From: AR12 sp036265915
GTDB taxonomy: Bacteria > Methylomirabilota > Methylomirabilia > Rokubacteriales > CSP1-6
Assembly: GCA_036265915.1 (NCBI GenBank)
Contig: DATAOC010000040.1
Span: forward strand, 1 to 64,000
Direction of reading: 5' to 3'
Length of the DNA stretch: 64,000 nucleotides
The translations under genes and the position numbers were made by a program. The notes below the pieces were generated by a model. The model saw only the letters and a list, made by a program, of their open reading frames with translations, was not told the origin of the DNA and made no database searches. Positions 16,712 through 24,123 of this stretch are shown in pieces; position 1 is the stretch's first letter, and each line of letters begins with the position of its first letter.

Positions 16712-17905
16712 TCAGACGACGCGGGCGCGGCGCAGCTGCTCGATGTCGGCCGGCGTGTAGCCGGCCTCGGCGAGGATCTCGTCGGTGTGCTCACCGAGCG
16801 TGGGCGGCTCGCGGTCGATGCTCGGGCTGCCGTGGGCCAGGCGGAAGCCCGCGCCCACGAGCCGGAGCCGTCCGTAGCGCGTGTCGACGTCCTGGAGCAC
16901 GTCCCGTGACTCGAGCTGCGGATGCTTCACGATCTCGTCGATCTTCCACACCGTGGCGCACGGCACGTCGGCGGCCGTGAGGCGCGCCTCCCACGACTTC
17001 GGCTCGTCCTTCGCGAGGGCGGCCTCGATGACCTCGCGCAGGGCCGGCTCGTTGTCGGTGCGCGCCCGCCAGTCCTTGAAGCGCGGGTCGTCGAGGGCGT
17101 CGGCGCGGCCGATGGTCCGCATCAGGCTCGCGAACTGCTTCTCGGTGAGCACGGCGAGGACGAGGTAGCCGCTGCCGGCGCGGAAGCGGTTGGCGGTCGG
17201 CTTGCGGCTCACGGAGCCGTTGCCGATCTGCTTCTGCTCGATCCCGGCCACCGTGTACTCGGACACGGGGCCGGGAATGAACGCCAGCGCGGCGTCGAGC
17301 ATGGCCACGTCGACGAACTGACCCCGGCCCGTATGCGTGCGCTGGTAGAGCGCGCTGGCGACCGCGAGGGCGGCCGTGACGCCGCCGATGGTGTCGCAGA
17401 TGGCGAAGCCCGCGCGCATCGGGCCGCCCGACGGCTCGCCGGTGATCGACATGATGCCCGACATCGCCTGCAGCTTGCCGTCGAAGGCGGCCGTCGTCCG
17501 TTCGGGGCCCGTGTGGCCGAAGCCGGATACGGAACAGTAGATCAGGCGCGGATTGACGGCGGCGAGCGCGTCGTAGCCGAGCCCGAGCCGGTCCATGACG
17601 CCCGGACGGAAGTTCTCCCACACGACGTCGGCGGTCGGCACCAGGCGCTTGACGACCTCCACCGCTGCCGGCTGCCGCAGATCGAGCGTGATGCTGCGCT
17701 TGTTCGCGTTGACGGCCAGGAACGACGACGCCATCTTGCGCTCCGCCCACTCCTTGCTGATCAGCAGGTGGCGCGACTCGTCGCCCTCGTGTGATTCGAT
17801 CTTGACGACGTCGGCACCGAGAAGAGCGAGCTGGTACGTCCCGTAGGGACCGGCGAGATAGCGCGTGAAGTCGAGGATGCGGACGCCCGCGAACGGCTTG
17901 CTCAT
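16712..17905 (-). CDS. CaiB/BaiF family III CoA-transferase
   Basis: A 397-residue family III CoA-transferase. It begins with the conserved GVRILDFTRYLAGPYGT, contains VWENFRPGVMDRLGLGY and the acylated-Asp motif AICDTIGGVTAAL, where D171 is the expected catalytic residue. These enzymes move CoA between two carboxylic acids. Its ATG overlaps the stop of the upstream GrdB-like selenoprotein gene (ATGA), so the two are translationally coupled and probably act in one pathway. Confidence 0.92.
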   Translation of the reverse strand: MSKPFAGVRILDFTRYLAGPYGTYQLALLGADVVKIESHEGDESRHLLISKEWAERKMASSFLAVNANKRSITLDLRQPAAVEVVKRLVPTADVVWENFRPGVMDRLGLGYDALAAVNPRLIYCSVSGFGHTGPERTTAAFDGKLQAMSGIMSITGEPSGGPMRAGFAICDTIGGVTAALAVASALYQRTHTGRGQFVDVAMLDAALAFIPGPVSEYTVAGIEQKQIGNGSVSRKPTANRFRAGSGYLVLAVLTEKQFASLMRTIGRADALDDPRFKDWRARTDNEPALREVIEAALAKDEPKSWEARLTAADVPCATVWKIDEIVKHPQLESRDVLQDVDTRYGRLRLVGAGFRLAHGSPSIDREPPTLGEHTDEILAEAGYTPADIEQLRRARVV

Positions 17906-18807
17906 GCCTGCTCGCGCTTGGCCCTGGCCACGGCCTTGATGTCATCGAACTCGCGGCGCCGCTCAGCGATCTGCTCGGGCGTCATGCGATCGAGGTTCGA
18001 GAAGTCGAGCTTCCAGGCCGCGTCGTCATGCCAGCGCAGCGACGACTGCACCGTCGTGCGCGCGGCCGGTGCGCTCTCCAGCACCCGCAACGCCAGCTCC
18101 AGCGTGAACGCCTGCGACGGCCGGTCGAATGGCCGTCCGGCAGAGTTGCCGAGCGGGAAGTCGCTGAAGAGGAAGCGCGGCACCCCGCAGTACTCGACGA
18201 TGTCCTTGGCGCAGCCCATGATGACCGTCGGCACGCCGTTCGCCTCCAGGTGTCGCGCGACCAGACTGACCGTCTGGTGGCAGACGGGTCAGGTCGGGAC
18301 GAGGAGAGCGGCATCGGCGCCATCCTCCCGGCACCGCTCCAGCAGGCTCGGCGCGTCGACCTCCATGGTCACGCGCTGGCTGCGATTCGTGGGGGCGCCG
18401 TGCAGCCGCGGCGTGAGCGCGCCCAGGCGGCCGCGCTTGACCGCCTGCTGCAGCTCCGCCAGCGGCAGCCACGTGTTCGGATCCTCGGCCGTCGTGTGCA
18501 CGCGATCGTAGCCGACGTGCGAGATACGCAGGTCCGGGATGGTCTCGGTGGACTCCGAGTAGACCTTGTAGAACTTGGCGGCGGCGTTGTACGGCGCGCC
18601 TGGGCCCTGCTCGCCGGCGCCCGGCTGAAAGGGCGCCGCGGTGGTGATCAGCGCGAGCCGCGCCTCGGCGAGTGGCCGACGCAGCGGCGAAAACGGCACG
18701 TCGTCGAAATGCGCCCAGCGATAGGCGCCGTACCCGAGCCGCAGATAGTAGTCGCGCGTGCGCTGCATGTACGGAATCGGCACGTCATGCTCGGCAGCGA
18801 ACGCCAT
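17902..18807 (-). CDS. GrdB-like selenoprotein (glycine/sarcosine/betaine reductase B family), TGA-encoded Sec173
   Basis: Read through one in-frame TGA (complement 18289-18291) the gene gives a 301-residue protein of the glycine/sarcosine/betaine reductase selenoprotein B family. Around the TGA it reads AALLVPT-U-PVCHQTVSLVA, placing selenocysteine at residue 173 in a UxxC motif, and homology continues unbroken to the end (TVIMGCAKDIVEYCGVPRF, SDFPLGNSAGRPFD). A 7-bp bacterial SECIS hairpin follows the TGA by 10 bases. ATG 18807 has AAGGAGG (complement 18813-18819) 5 bases upstream. Classical GrdB cleaves a C-N bond in clostridial amino acid reduction with GrdA/C/D; none of these is here and the protein is shorter (usual about 430), so the reaction is unknown. 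It is coupled to a CoA-transferase. An ordinary gene finder will split it into two fragments. Confidence 0.88.
18260..18278 (-). ncRNA. Bacterial SECIS element (GrdB-like gene)
   Basis: In the mRNA, ACCAGAC-GGUCA-GUCUGGU forms a perfect 7-bp stem with a 5-base loop. The loop begins 18 bases after the UGA and starts with GG, within the bacterial consensus (loop 16-37 bases from UGA, at least one G in its first two bases). The GGUC loop is the same as in the E. coli fdhF element, as I recall it. It should bind SelB. Confidence 0.8.
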
Positions 18808-18853
18808 CGGCGCCTCCTTGTACCAGGCGATGGTACACCAGGCGCCGGAACGG

Positions 18854-20647
18854 TCAGCTGGCGCGCGAGCGGGCCAGCTCCTGCTCGACGAGCGCCGCGA
18901 GATCTTCCAGTGTTCGCCGGTCGGCGTCGCTGAGGTCGCGCGGCCGGTGGTCGCCGAGACACAGCGTCCCGATGCGGTGGGGGCCGATGCGGACCGGATG
19001 GCCAGCGTAGAACCGGATACGCGGCTCGCCGGCGACGAGCGGGTTGTCGGCGAAGCGCGGATCGAGCCGGGCGTCCGGGACGACGAACGGGTCGTCGCCG
19101 TGAATCGTGTAGGCACAGAACGCCGCCTCCCGCGGCGTCTCGCGAATGTCGATGCCGCTCGTGGACTTGAACCACTGCCGCTCCTCGTCGACGAGGGTCA
19201 CCAGCGCCATCGGCACGTCGAACACCCGCCGGGCCAGGCGTGTCAGCCGATCGAACCGCTCCTCCGACGGCGTGTCGAGCAGCTGGAGCCGACGCAGCGC
19301 CTCCACCCGGTCGGGCTCGTCGACCGGCGCCGGCGCCGACACCCAGCGGCACGCCTGACGCAGCGCCCACGCGCGAATCCGCGTGCGGGCGTACACGAGC
19401 GAGAACGGCGCCACCAGCCAGTCGGTGACGCCGGCCTCGGCTCCGCCGGCCCGGTCCGCTTCGGATTCGCGCGCGGCGACCATGACGATCGGCAGGTCGG
19501 CCGCGTCGTGCCGGAGCATGCGCGCGAGCTCGAGGCCGTCGTCGCCGCCGAGCCGGCGTCCGAGGAGCAGCAGCGAGGGGGGCGTCACGCGGACGAGGGA
19601 GACGGCCTCGTCGGGCGTCTTGGCGATCATCACCGTGAAGCCGTCGACACGCGCCGCATCGGCGAGCCGCTCGCGCAGCGCCGTCTGCGCCACCGCGACC
19701 AGGACGGACTGCGCGAGCGCTCGGCACGGCACCGCCGACTCTGCGTCCACGGGCGAGGGCGGGGCGGTCGCGTGCCGCACGGCATGCTGAGCGCCGCGCA
19801 CGTCGAGCGTCTGTCCCTCCGCGGCTGCGAACAGATCGACGGTCGACGCGGTGCGCCGCGCCGCCGCGACGACAGCGTCGAGGCCGGCGTCGTCGCGGTG
19901 CGGGTCGTGGTGGAAGAGCGCGACGCGGCGGACATCGGCGTCACGGGCGAGCGTCGCCACCGAGTCGACCGTGCTGTGCCCCCAGCCGATCTTGCTCGCG
20001 TACTCCGCGACGGTGTACTGCGCGTCGTGGATGAGGAGATCCGCTCCGGCGAGGAACTGCGCGTGGCGCCGGTCCTCGCCGGTCAGCTCGCCGGCGAGGC
20101 CCTCGGCGAGCGCGCGGCTGTGAGGCTCGTGATCGGTTGCGTACACCAGCGTGGCGCCGTCGGCCTCGAGCCGATAGCCGAGGGTGAGCGCGGGATGATT
20201 GAGATAGCGCGTGCTCACGCGGATGTCGCCGATGGCGAACTCGCCCTCCACGAGATCGTGATAGCGGACAGTGGCGGCGAACTGCTCGAGCGTGATCGGG
20301 AAATAGGTGTACTGCATCTGTCCGGCGAGCGTCTCGCGGAGCGACTCGCGCAGGCCTCGCGGCGCGTAGACATCCCACTCGTCGCCCGGCGCGAAGAGCG
20401 GCGCGAAGAACGGAAAGCCCTGGATGTGATCCCAGTGCGTGTGCGTGATGAGGATGTGGCCGCGCCGCGGCCCCCGCTGCGCCATGAGCGCGTGCCCGAG
20501 CGCATGCGCCCCGGTGCCGCAGTCGAGCACCAGCAACAGGCCGGAATCCGAGCGCACTTCCACGCAGGAGGTATTGCCGCCGTAGCGAACGGTGCCCGCA
20601 CCCGGCTTGGCGATGGAGCCCCGCGTTCCCCAGAACCGAACTCGCAT
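18854..20647 (-). CDS. Metallo-beta-lactamase / pseudo-receiver / GAF fusion protein
   Basis: A 597-residue three-domain protein. Residues 1-265 are a metallo-hydrolase of the MBL fold with the metal motif H69-T-H71-W-D73-H74 and further ligands in ATDHEPH. Residues 313-430 look like a response-regulator receiver, but the phospho-Asp position reads LLLLGRRLGG and the lysine of KPF is alanine (LVAPF), so phosphorylation is unlikely. Residues 450-595 are a GAF domain (DRLTRLARRVFDVPMALVT). The start ATG 20647 has AGGAGGG upstream; longer starts lack support. It may sense a ligand through GAF and act as a phosphodiesterase-like hydrolase. It lies between the two selenoprotein genes. Confidence 0.83.
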   Translation of the reverse strand: MRVRFWGTRGSIAKPGAGTVRYGGNTSCVEVRSDSGLLLVLDCGTGAHALGHALMAQRGPRRGHILITHTHWDHIQGFPFFAPLFAPGDEWDVYAPRGLRESLRETLAGQMQYTYFPITLEQFAATVRYHDLVEGEFAIGDIRVSTRYLNHPALTLGYRLEADGATLVYATDHEPHSRALAEGLAGELTGEDRRHAQFLAGADLLIHDAQYTVAEYASKIGWGHSTVDSVATLARDADVRRVALFHHDPHRDDAGLDAVVAAARRTASTVDLFAAAEGQTLDVRGAQHAVRHATAPPSPVDAESAVPCRALAQSVLVAVAQTALRERLADAARVDGFTVMIAKTPDEAVSLVRVTPPSLLLLGRRLGGDDGLELARMLRHDAADLPIVMVAARESEADRAGGAEAGVTDWLVAPFSLVYARTRIRAWALRQACRWVSAPAPVDEPDRVEALRRLQLLDTPSEERFDRLTRLARRVFDVPMALVTLVDEERQWFKSTSGIDIRETPREAAFCAYTIHGDDPFVVPDARLDPRFADNPLVAGEPRIRFYAGHPVRIGPHRIGTLCLGDHRPRDLSDADRRTLEDLAALVEQELARSRAS

Positions 20648-20730
20648 CAAACCCTCCTGAGCGTGCCAGAGAGAGATGCCACAAGTCGGGCGTGTGCGAA
20701 AGGCCCTGGGGAAGGCGCCTCGTCGTCGCG

Positions 20731-20760
20731 TATGATGGCGCCTCACCGGTGGAGGTGAGG
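20731..20760 (+). promoter_or_regulatory. -10 box and Shine-Dalgarno within a hairpin, FAH operon
   Basis: TATGAT at 20731-20736; the predicted transcript start is near 20743. GGAGGTGAGG (20751-20760) precedes ATG 20762. CCTCACC (20741-20747) can pair with GGTGAGG (20754-20760), which would hide part of the ribosome site if transcription starts upstream of 20741. Confidence 0.35.
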
Positions 20761-20761
20761 C

Positions 20762-21658
20762 ATGGCAAACGTGCAGCTGGCGCGGGTGGCGCGCCCGGAG
20801 GGCGCGGCGTGGGGCATCGTCGCCGACGACCACATCGAGCTCGTGGCCACGGATGCGGGGACGAACGGCGGCTTCTTCGCGTCGCTTTTGCAGCTTCCGC
20901 GCCCTGCCCGCGCGCTGGCCGAGCGTCGCCGCGGGGCGCCGTCGCTGAAGCTCGCGGACGTCGTCGCGGCGCCGGTCGGCGGCAACGCGCCGCATCTGCT
21001 GCCCCCGCTGGACCTGCAAGAAGTCTGGGCGGCGGGGGTGACGTACGAGCGCAGTCGCGTGGCGCGCATGGAGGAGACCGCGGGCGCCGAGACGTTCTAC
21101 GACAAGGTCTACACGGCCGAGCGCCCCGAGCTGTTCTTCAAGGGCGCCGCTTCGCGGGTGAGCGGACACAACGGGCCGATCCGCATCCGCCGCGACGCCA
21201 CCTGGAACGTGCCGGAGCCCGAGATCGCGGTCCTGGTCACCGCGCACGGCGAGGTCGCCGGCTACTGCATCGGCAACGACGTCAGCTCACGCGACATCGA
21301 AGGCGAGAACCCGCTCTATCTCCCGCAAGCGAAGATCTACCGGCAGTCGTGCGCGCTCGGCCCGGTGGTGTGGCTGACCGACGAGGAGTCGGCACCGGTG
21401 TTCGACATCGCCATCAGCATCCAGCGTCGCGGCGCCGTCGTCTACGACGGCAAGATCTCGACCTCGTCGATGCGCCGGTCGTTCGCCGACCTTGCCGGCT
21501 GGCTCGTGCGCGACAACGTGTTTCCCGCCGGCGCCTACCTCCTCACCGGGACCGGGCTCGTGCCCGAGTCGGGATTCACGCTGAGCGTCGACGATCGCGT
21601 GTCGATCACCGTGCCCCGGCTGGGCACGCTGGCCAACCACGTCGTCCAGGACCCATGA
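20762..21658 (+). CDS. Fumarylacetoacetate hydrolase family protein
   Basis: A 298-residue FAH-family protein. The C-terminal catalytic half contains PEPEIAVLVTAHGEVAGYC and GNDVSSRDIEGENPLY, with the Glu/Asp metal ligands of the fold. Members hydrolyse or decarboxylate acyl-pyruvates and 2-keto-enol acids from aromatic and sugar-acid degradation. The N-terminal part (about 100 residues) is less conserved. ATG 20762 follows a strong ribosome site. The stop overlaps the start of the next gene (ATGA), which encodes a CxxU selenoprotein; the two probably act together. Confidence 0.87.
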   Translation: MANVQLARVARPEGAAWGIVADDHIELVATDAGTNGGFFASLLQLPRPARALAERRRGAPSLKLADVVAAPVGGNAPHLLPPLDLQEVWAAGVTYERSRVARMEETAGAETFYDKVYTAERPELFFKGAASRVSGHNGPIRIRRDATWNVPEPEIAVLVTAHGEVAGYCIGNDVSSRDIEGENPLYLPQAKIYRQSCALGPVVWLTDEESAPVFDIAISIQRRGAVVYDGKISTSSMRRSFADLAGWLVRDNVFPAGAYLLTGTGLVPESGFTLSVDDRVSITVPRLGTLANHVVQDP

Positions 21659-22233
21659 ACGCGCACGGGCACCTGCCCAAGGCCGATCCGGCCGAGCTGG
21701 CTCCGGAGCTGCGCCGGCGGCTCGAGGTGTGGTTCGACAAGGCCTACCGCGACGACAACCTGTTCCTCACGCTGGCGCGCGAGCCGGCGGTGCTCGACCT
21801 GTTCCTGGGCTGGGTATCGCTGATCTACACGGAGCGCGCGCGCCTGGAGCCCAAGGTCGTGGAGCTGTGCCGCATCCGGCTCGCCGCCCGCAACGCCTGC
21901 GTGCACTGAAGCCTCGCGCGTAGCGCATCGTTGATGCGCAACGGGCTGACGGGGGCGGAGGTCGATGCAGCGCTCGGCGATCTCGACGCCGCCACGGCCC
22001 TGCCGCCGGCGACGGTGACCGCCTTGCGCCTGGCCGACCGGCTCACGGAGCCGGCGCCGCGCGTCGATCGCGAGTTCTACGCGGAGCTGCGGCGGCACTT
22101 CGACGAAGGCCAGATCCTGGCCCTCGGTGCCGCGCTGTCGGTCGCCTCGGGCTGGCAGCGTTTCATCGAGGCCTTCGGGATCCGCCCTGACGGCTGGACG
22201 GAGGCGACCCCGGTGCCCGGGCGCCCGACCTAG
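21655..22233 (+). CDS. Carboxymuconolactone decarboxylase/AhpD-like selenoprotein, TGA-encoded Sec85
   Basis: Read through the TGA at 21907-21909 this is a 192-residue CMD/AhpD-fold protein. The segment LCRIRLAARNAC-VH-U-SLAR is the family's redox CxxC motif with the second cysteine replaced by selenocysteine (C82, U85), and the frame continues with GLTGAEVDAAL and DREFYAELRRHF as in relatives. A SECIS hairpin with a 7-bp stem lies just downstream. ATG 21655 overlaps the FAH stop. CxxC proteins of this fold act as peroxidases or disulfide reductants; a CxxU form should be a stronger nucleophile. Without Sec the product would be an 84-residue stub lacking half the fold. Confidence 0.87.
21923..21939 (+). 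ncRNA. Bacterial SECIS element (CMD-like gene)
   Basis: GCGCAUC-GUU-GAUGCGC forms a perfect 7-bp stem with a 3-base loop that starts with G, 21 bases after the UGA. This meets the loop-size, loop-G and distance rules for bacterial SECIS elements. Confidence 0.75.
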
Positions 22234-22403
22234 CTCGCCGCGGCGGCGACCACGGCCTTGTCGGCGAGACGGTGCGACCGACGACGCCGACGCTGCCACC
22301 GATAGAACGCGTACAGGGCCGCCTTGCCGAACGGCGTATCGACCGAGACGACGGCGCCGGCCGTCGTCATGAACAGAGCCGCGATGATCCCGGGCAGCAG
22401 CAT
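22230..22403 (-). CDS. 57-residue membrane protein, unknown
   Basis: A small protein starting MLLPGIIAALFMTTAGAVVS, with one hydrophobic helix (residues 2-20) and then a very basic stretch (QRRRRRSHR) and an alanine-rich end. The positive cluster after the helix predicts the C-terminus in the cytoplasm. ATG 22403 has AGGAGA 8 bases upstream, and a sigma-54-type promoter lies 40-70 bases further. It overlaps the end of the convergent selenoprotein gene by 4 bases. No family recognised. Confidence 0.6.
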   Translation of the reverse strand: MLLPGIIAALFMTTAGAVVSVDTPFGKAALYAFYRWQRRRRRSHRLADKAVVAAAAS

Positions 22404-22456
22404 GACCGATTCTCCTCTTCCATTGAGACGCGTCGATCGAACAAGCAGGTGCGCAT

Positions 22457-22472
22457 CGCAACCATGGTGCCA
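22457..22472 (-). promoter_or_regulatory. Sigma-54 (-24/-12) promoter
   Basis: On the minus strand TGGCACCATGGTTGCG matches the consensus at every fixed position except the seventh and the last. GG and GC are 10 bases apart. The transcript would start near 22446 and reach the 57-residue membrane protein gene after about 43 bases. Confidence 0.6.
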
Positions 22473-22635
22473 GTCCCAGGTCGGTGGTAAGGCGCCGGAA
22501 CGCATCGCATTGAAATAACAACAGACCGATCGAGGCACGGAAAAACCTCGGGCGAGCGGCGAAGTGCCCGGGAGCCAACCGGCGCAACGCCCGAAGCGCC
22601 GGCCCGCGGCTCGCCGGTATATACTCCGGCGCGCC

Positions 22636-23313
22636 ATGAGCCTCGCGCATCCGCGCCGCCGGCCGATGCTCGTGCGCGTCGTCCGGGCTCGCGTGCGGCT
22701 GTTCGTTTCTGCCGGCGTCGCCGTCGGCGTGGCCATCCTCCTCATGGCGCTGACGGACTGGCGGGGCTTCACACGGAGCCTGGCGGCCTGGGACGTCGGT
22801 GTTGCGCTCTACCTGATCCTGGCCCTCTCCGCGATGGCCCGCTCGGGTGTTGCCGCCATCCGCGTCAATGCGGCGGCGCAGGACGAGGGGCAGCTCGCGA
22901 TCCTGCTGCTCACGGTCACGGCGGCGCTGGCGAGCCTGGCCGCCATCTTCGCCGAGCTCGGCGTCGGCGCGGTCGGCACCGCCGCGCGGCGGCCGGCCAC
23001 CGTCGCCTTCGCGGCGCTGACCATCTTCCTGTCGTGGACGTTCATCCACATGATCTTCGCGCTGCACTACGCGCACGAGTTCTACGACGCGCACACGCCC
23101 GGCGGCATGGCGTTCCCGGGTGACAGCACGGAGCCGGACTACTGGGACTTCGTGTATTTCTCCTTCGTGATCGGCATGACCTCCCAGGTCTCGGACGTCG
23201 CGGTGACGAGTAAGCCGATCCGGCGGATGGTGGCTGCCCACGCGGTCCTGGCCTTCATCTTCAACGTCGCGCTGCTCGCGCTCAGCATCAATCTCGCCGC
23301 GCAGGCGTTCTGA
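22636..23313 (+). CDS. DUF1345 family membrane protein
   Basis: A 225-residue inner-membrane protein with about five hydrophobic segments. The late block IHMIFALHYAHEFYD, then EPDYWDFVYFSFVIGMTSQVSDV, is the recognisable core of the DUF1345 family, whose function is not known; the acidic and aromatic pattern in it resembles a transport or channel vestibule. A TATACT -10 (22620-22625) puts the transcript start about four bases before ATG 22636. Confidence 0.85.
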   Translation: MSLAHPRRRPMLVRVVRARVRLFVSAGVAVGVAILLMALTDWRGFTRSLAAWDVGVALYLILALSAMARSGVAAIRVNAAAQDEGQLAILLLTVTAALASLAAIFAELGVGAVGTAARRPATVAFAALTIFLSWTFIHMIFALHYAHEFYDAHTPGGMAFPGDSTEPDYWDFVYFSFVIGMTSQVSDVAVTSKPIRRMVAAHAVLAFIFNVALLALSINLAAQAF

Positions 23314-23402
23314 CCCCCGGTGCTCTACGCTCGATGTGCAACCGCTTGCTCACTGGCGCTCGGCGATTCGCTCCCGTAGACTCGCTGGCACGGAGGTGTG
23401 TG

Positions 23403-24068
23403 ATGAAGCGACCCTTGGTGGTCCTGATCCTGTGCTGTGCCACCGCGGTGACCGTGTCGGCGTGCGCCACGAAGAAGTTCGTGCGTGAGCAGGTCGGCAT
23501 GACCGAGACCGCGCTCGGCCAGCGTGCCGATACGCAGCAGAACGAGCTGCGCCAGACGGCCGAGCGCACCAGCGCCAACGCGCAGGCCATCGATGCGGCC
23601 ACGCAGCGGTTACAGACGGTCGACTCCCGCGTCGGCGAGGTCAGCGCGCTGGCTCGCGACGCGCGCGAGGAGGCGAGCGCCGTCAACCAAAAGTTCGCAA
23701 ACCGCAACAAGTACGCGACGCTCGAGAAGAAGTCCGTCTACTTCGACTTCAACAAGGCGAGTCTCCGCGACGAGGGTATGACGGAGCTCGAGGACGTGGC
23801 GAAGGCCCTCAAGGCCGATCCCAACGCGGTCGTCGAGCTGCAGGGCTACGCCGATCCGCGCGGCAACGACGACTACAACTACCGCCTCACGCGTGACCGC
23901 GTCGACGCCGTCGTGCGGTACCTCGTGCAGCGACACGGCATCGAGCTGCACCGGGTGTCCGCGGTCGGCATGGGCAAGGCGCCGCTCGACAACGGCGCCC
24001 GCAAGGATCGCGACACGCTGGCCAAGAGCCGCCGCGTCGACATCGTCCTGCTCGCGCCGCAGAGCTGA
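23403..24068 (+). CDS. OmpA-family lipoprotein (Pal-like)
   Basis: A 221-residue lipoprotein: signal with lipobox VSAC (cysteine near residue 21), a heptad-like alpha-helical region (residues 35-105, rich in Gln/Ala/Glu, probably a coiled coil) and a C-terminal OmpA domain with KSVYFDFNKASLRDEG, LQGYADPRGNDDYN and LAKSRRVDIVL. The domain binds the meso-diaminopimelate of peptidoglycan, so the protein ties the outer membrane to the wall. The long coiled coil makes it resemble Lpp/Pal hybrids. GGAGGTG lies before ATG 23403. Confidence 0.9.
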   Translation: MKRPLVVLILCCATAVTVSACATKKFVREQVGMTETALGQRADTQQNELRQTAERTSANAQAIDAATQRLQTVDSRVGEVSALARDAREEASAVNQKFANRNKYATLEKKSVYFDFNKASLRDEGMTELEDVAKALKADPNAVVELQGYADPRGNDDYNYRLTRDRVDAVVRYLVQRHGIELHRVSAVGMGKAPLDNGARKDRDTLAKSRRVDIVLLAPQS

Positions 24069-24089
24069 CGGAGCACCGGCCCGCGCGCT

Positions 24090-24118
24090 TGACCGAGTGC
24101 GGCAGGATGGCTAGGCTG
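24090..24118 (+). promoter_or_regulatory. Sigma-70 promoter, leaderless ligase transcript
   Basis: TTGACC (24090-24095), 17-base spacer, TAGGCT (24113-24118). The predicted +1 falls on or next to ATG 24124. Confidence 0.5.
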
Positions 24119-24123
24119 CCGGC

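Noticed and set aside
17902..18807. Reading the split GrdB-like gene as a pseudogene or frameshift
   Set aside because: The frame is continuous, TGA is the only stop, it falls on the active-site position and a SECIS hairpin follows. A random nonsense mutation would not be expected to meet all of these.
21907..21909. Reassignment of TGA (to Trp or Gly) as explanation for the two interrupted genes
   Set aside because: TGA ends many intact genes here, often overlapping the next start (ATGA), so it is a normal stop codon outside the two SECIS contexts.
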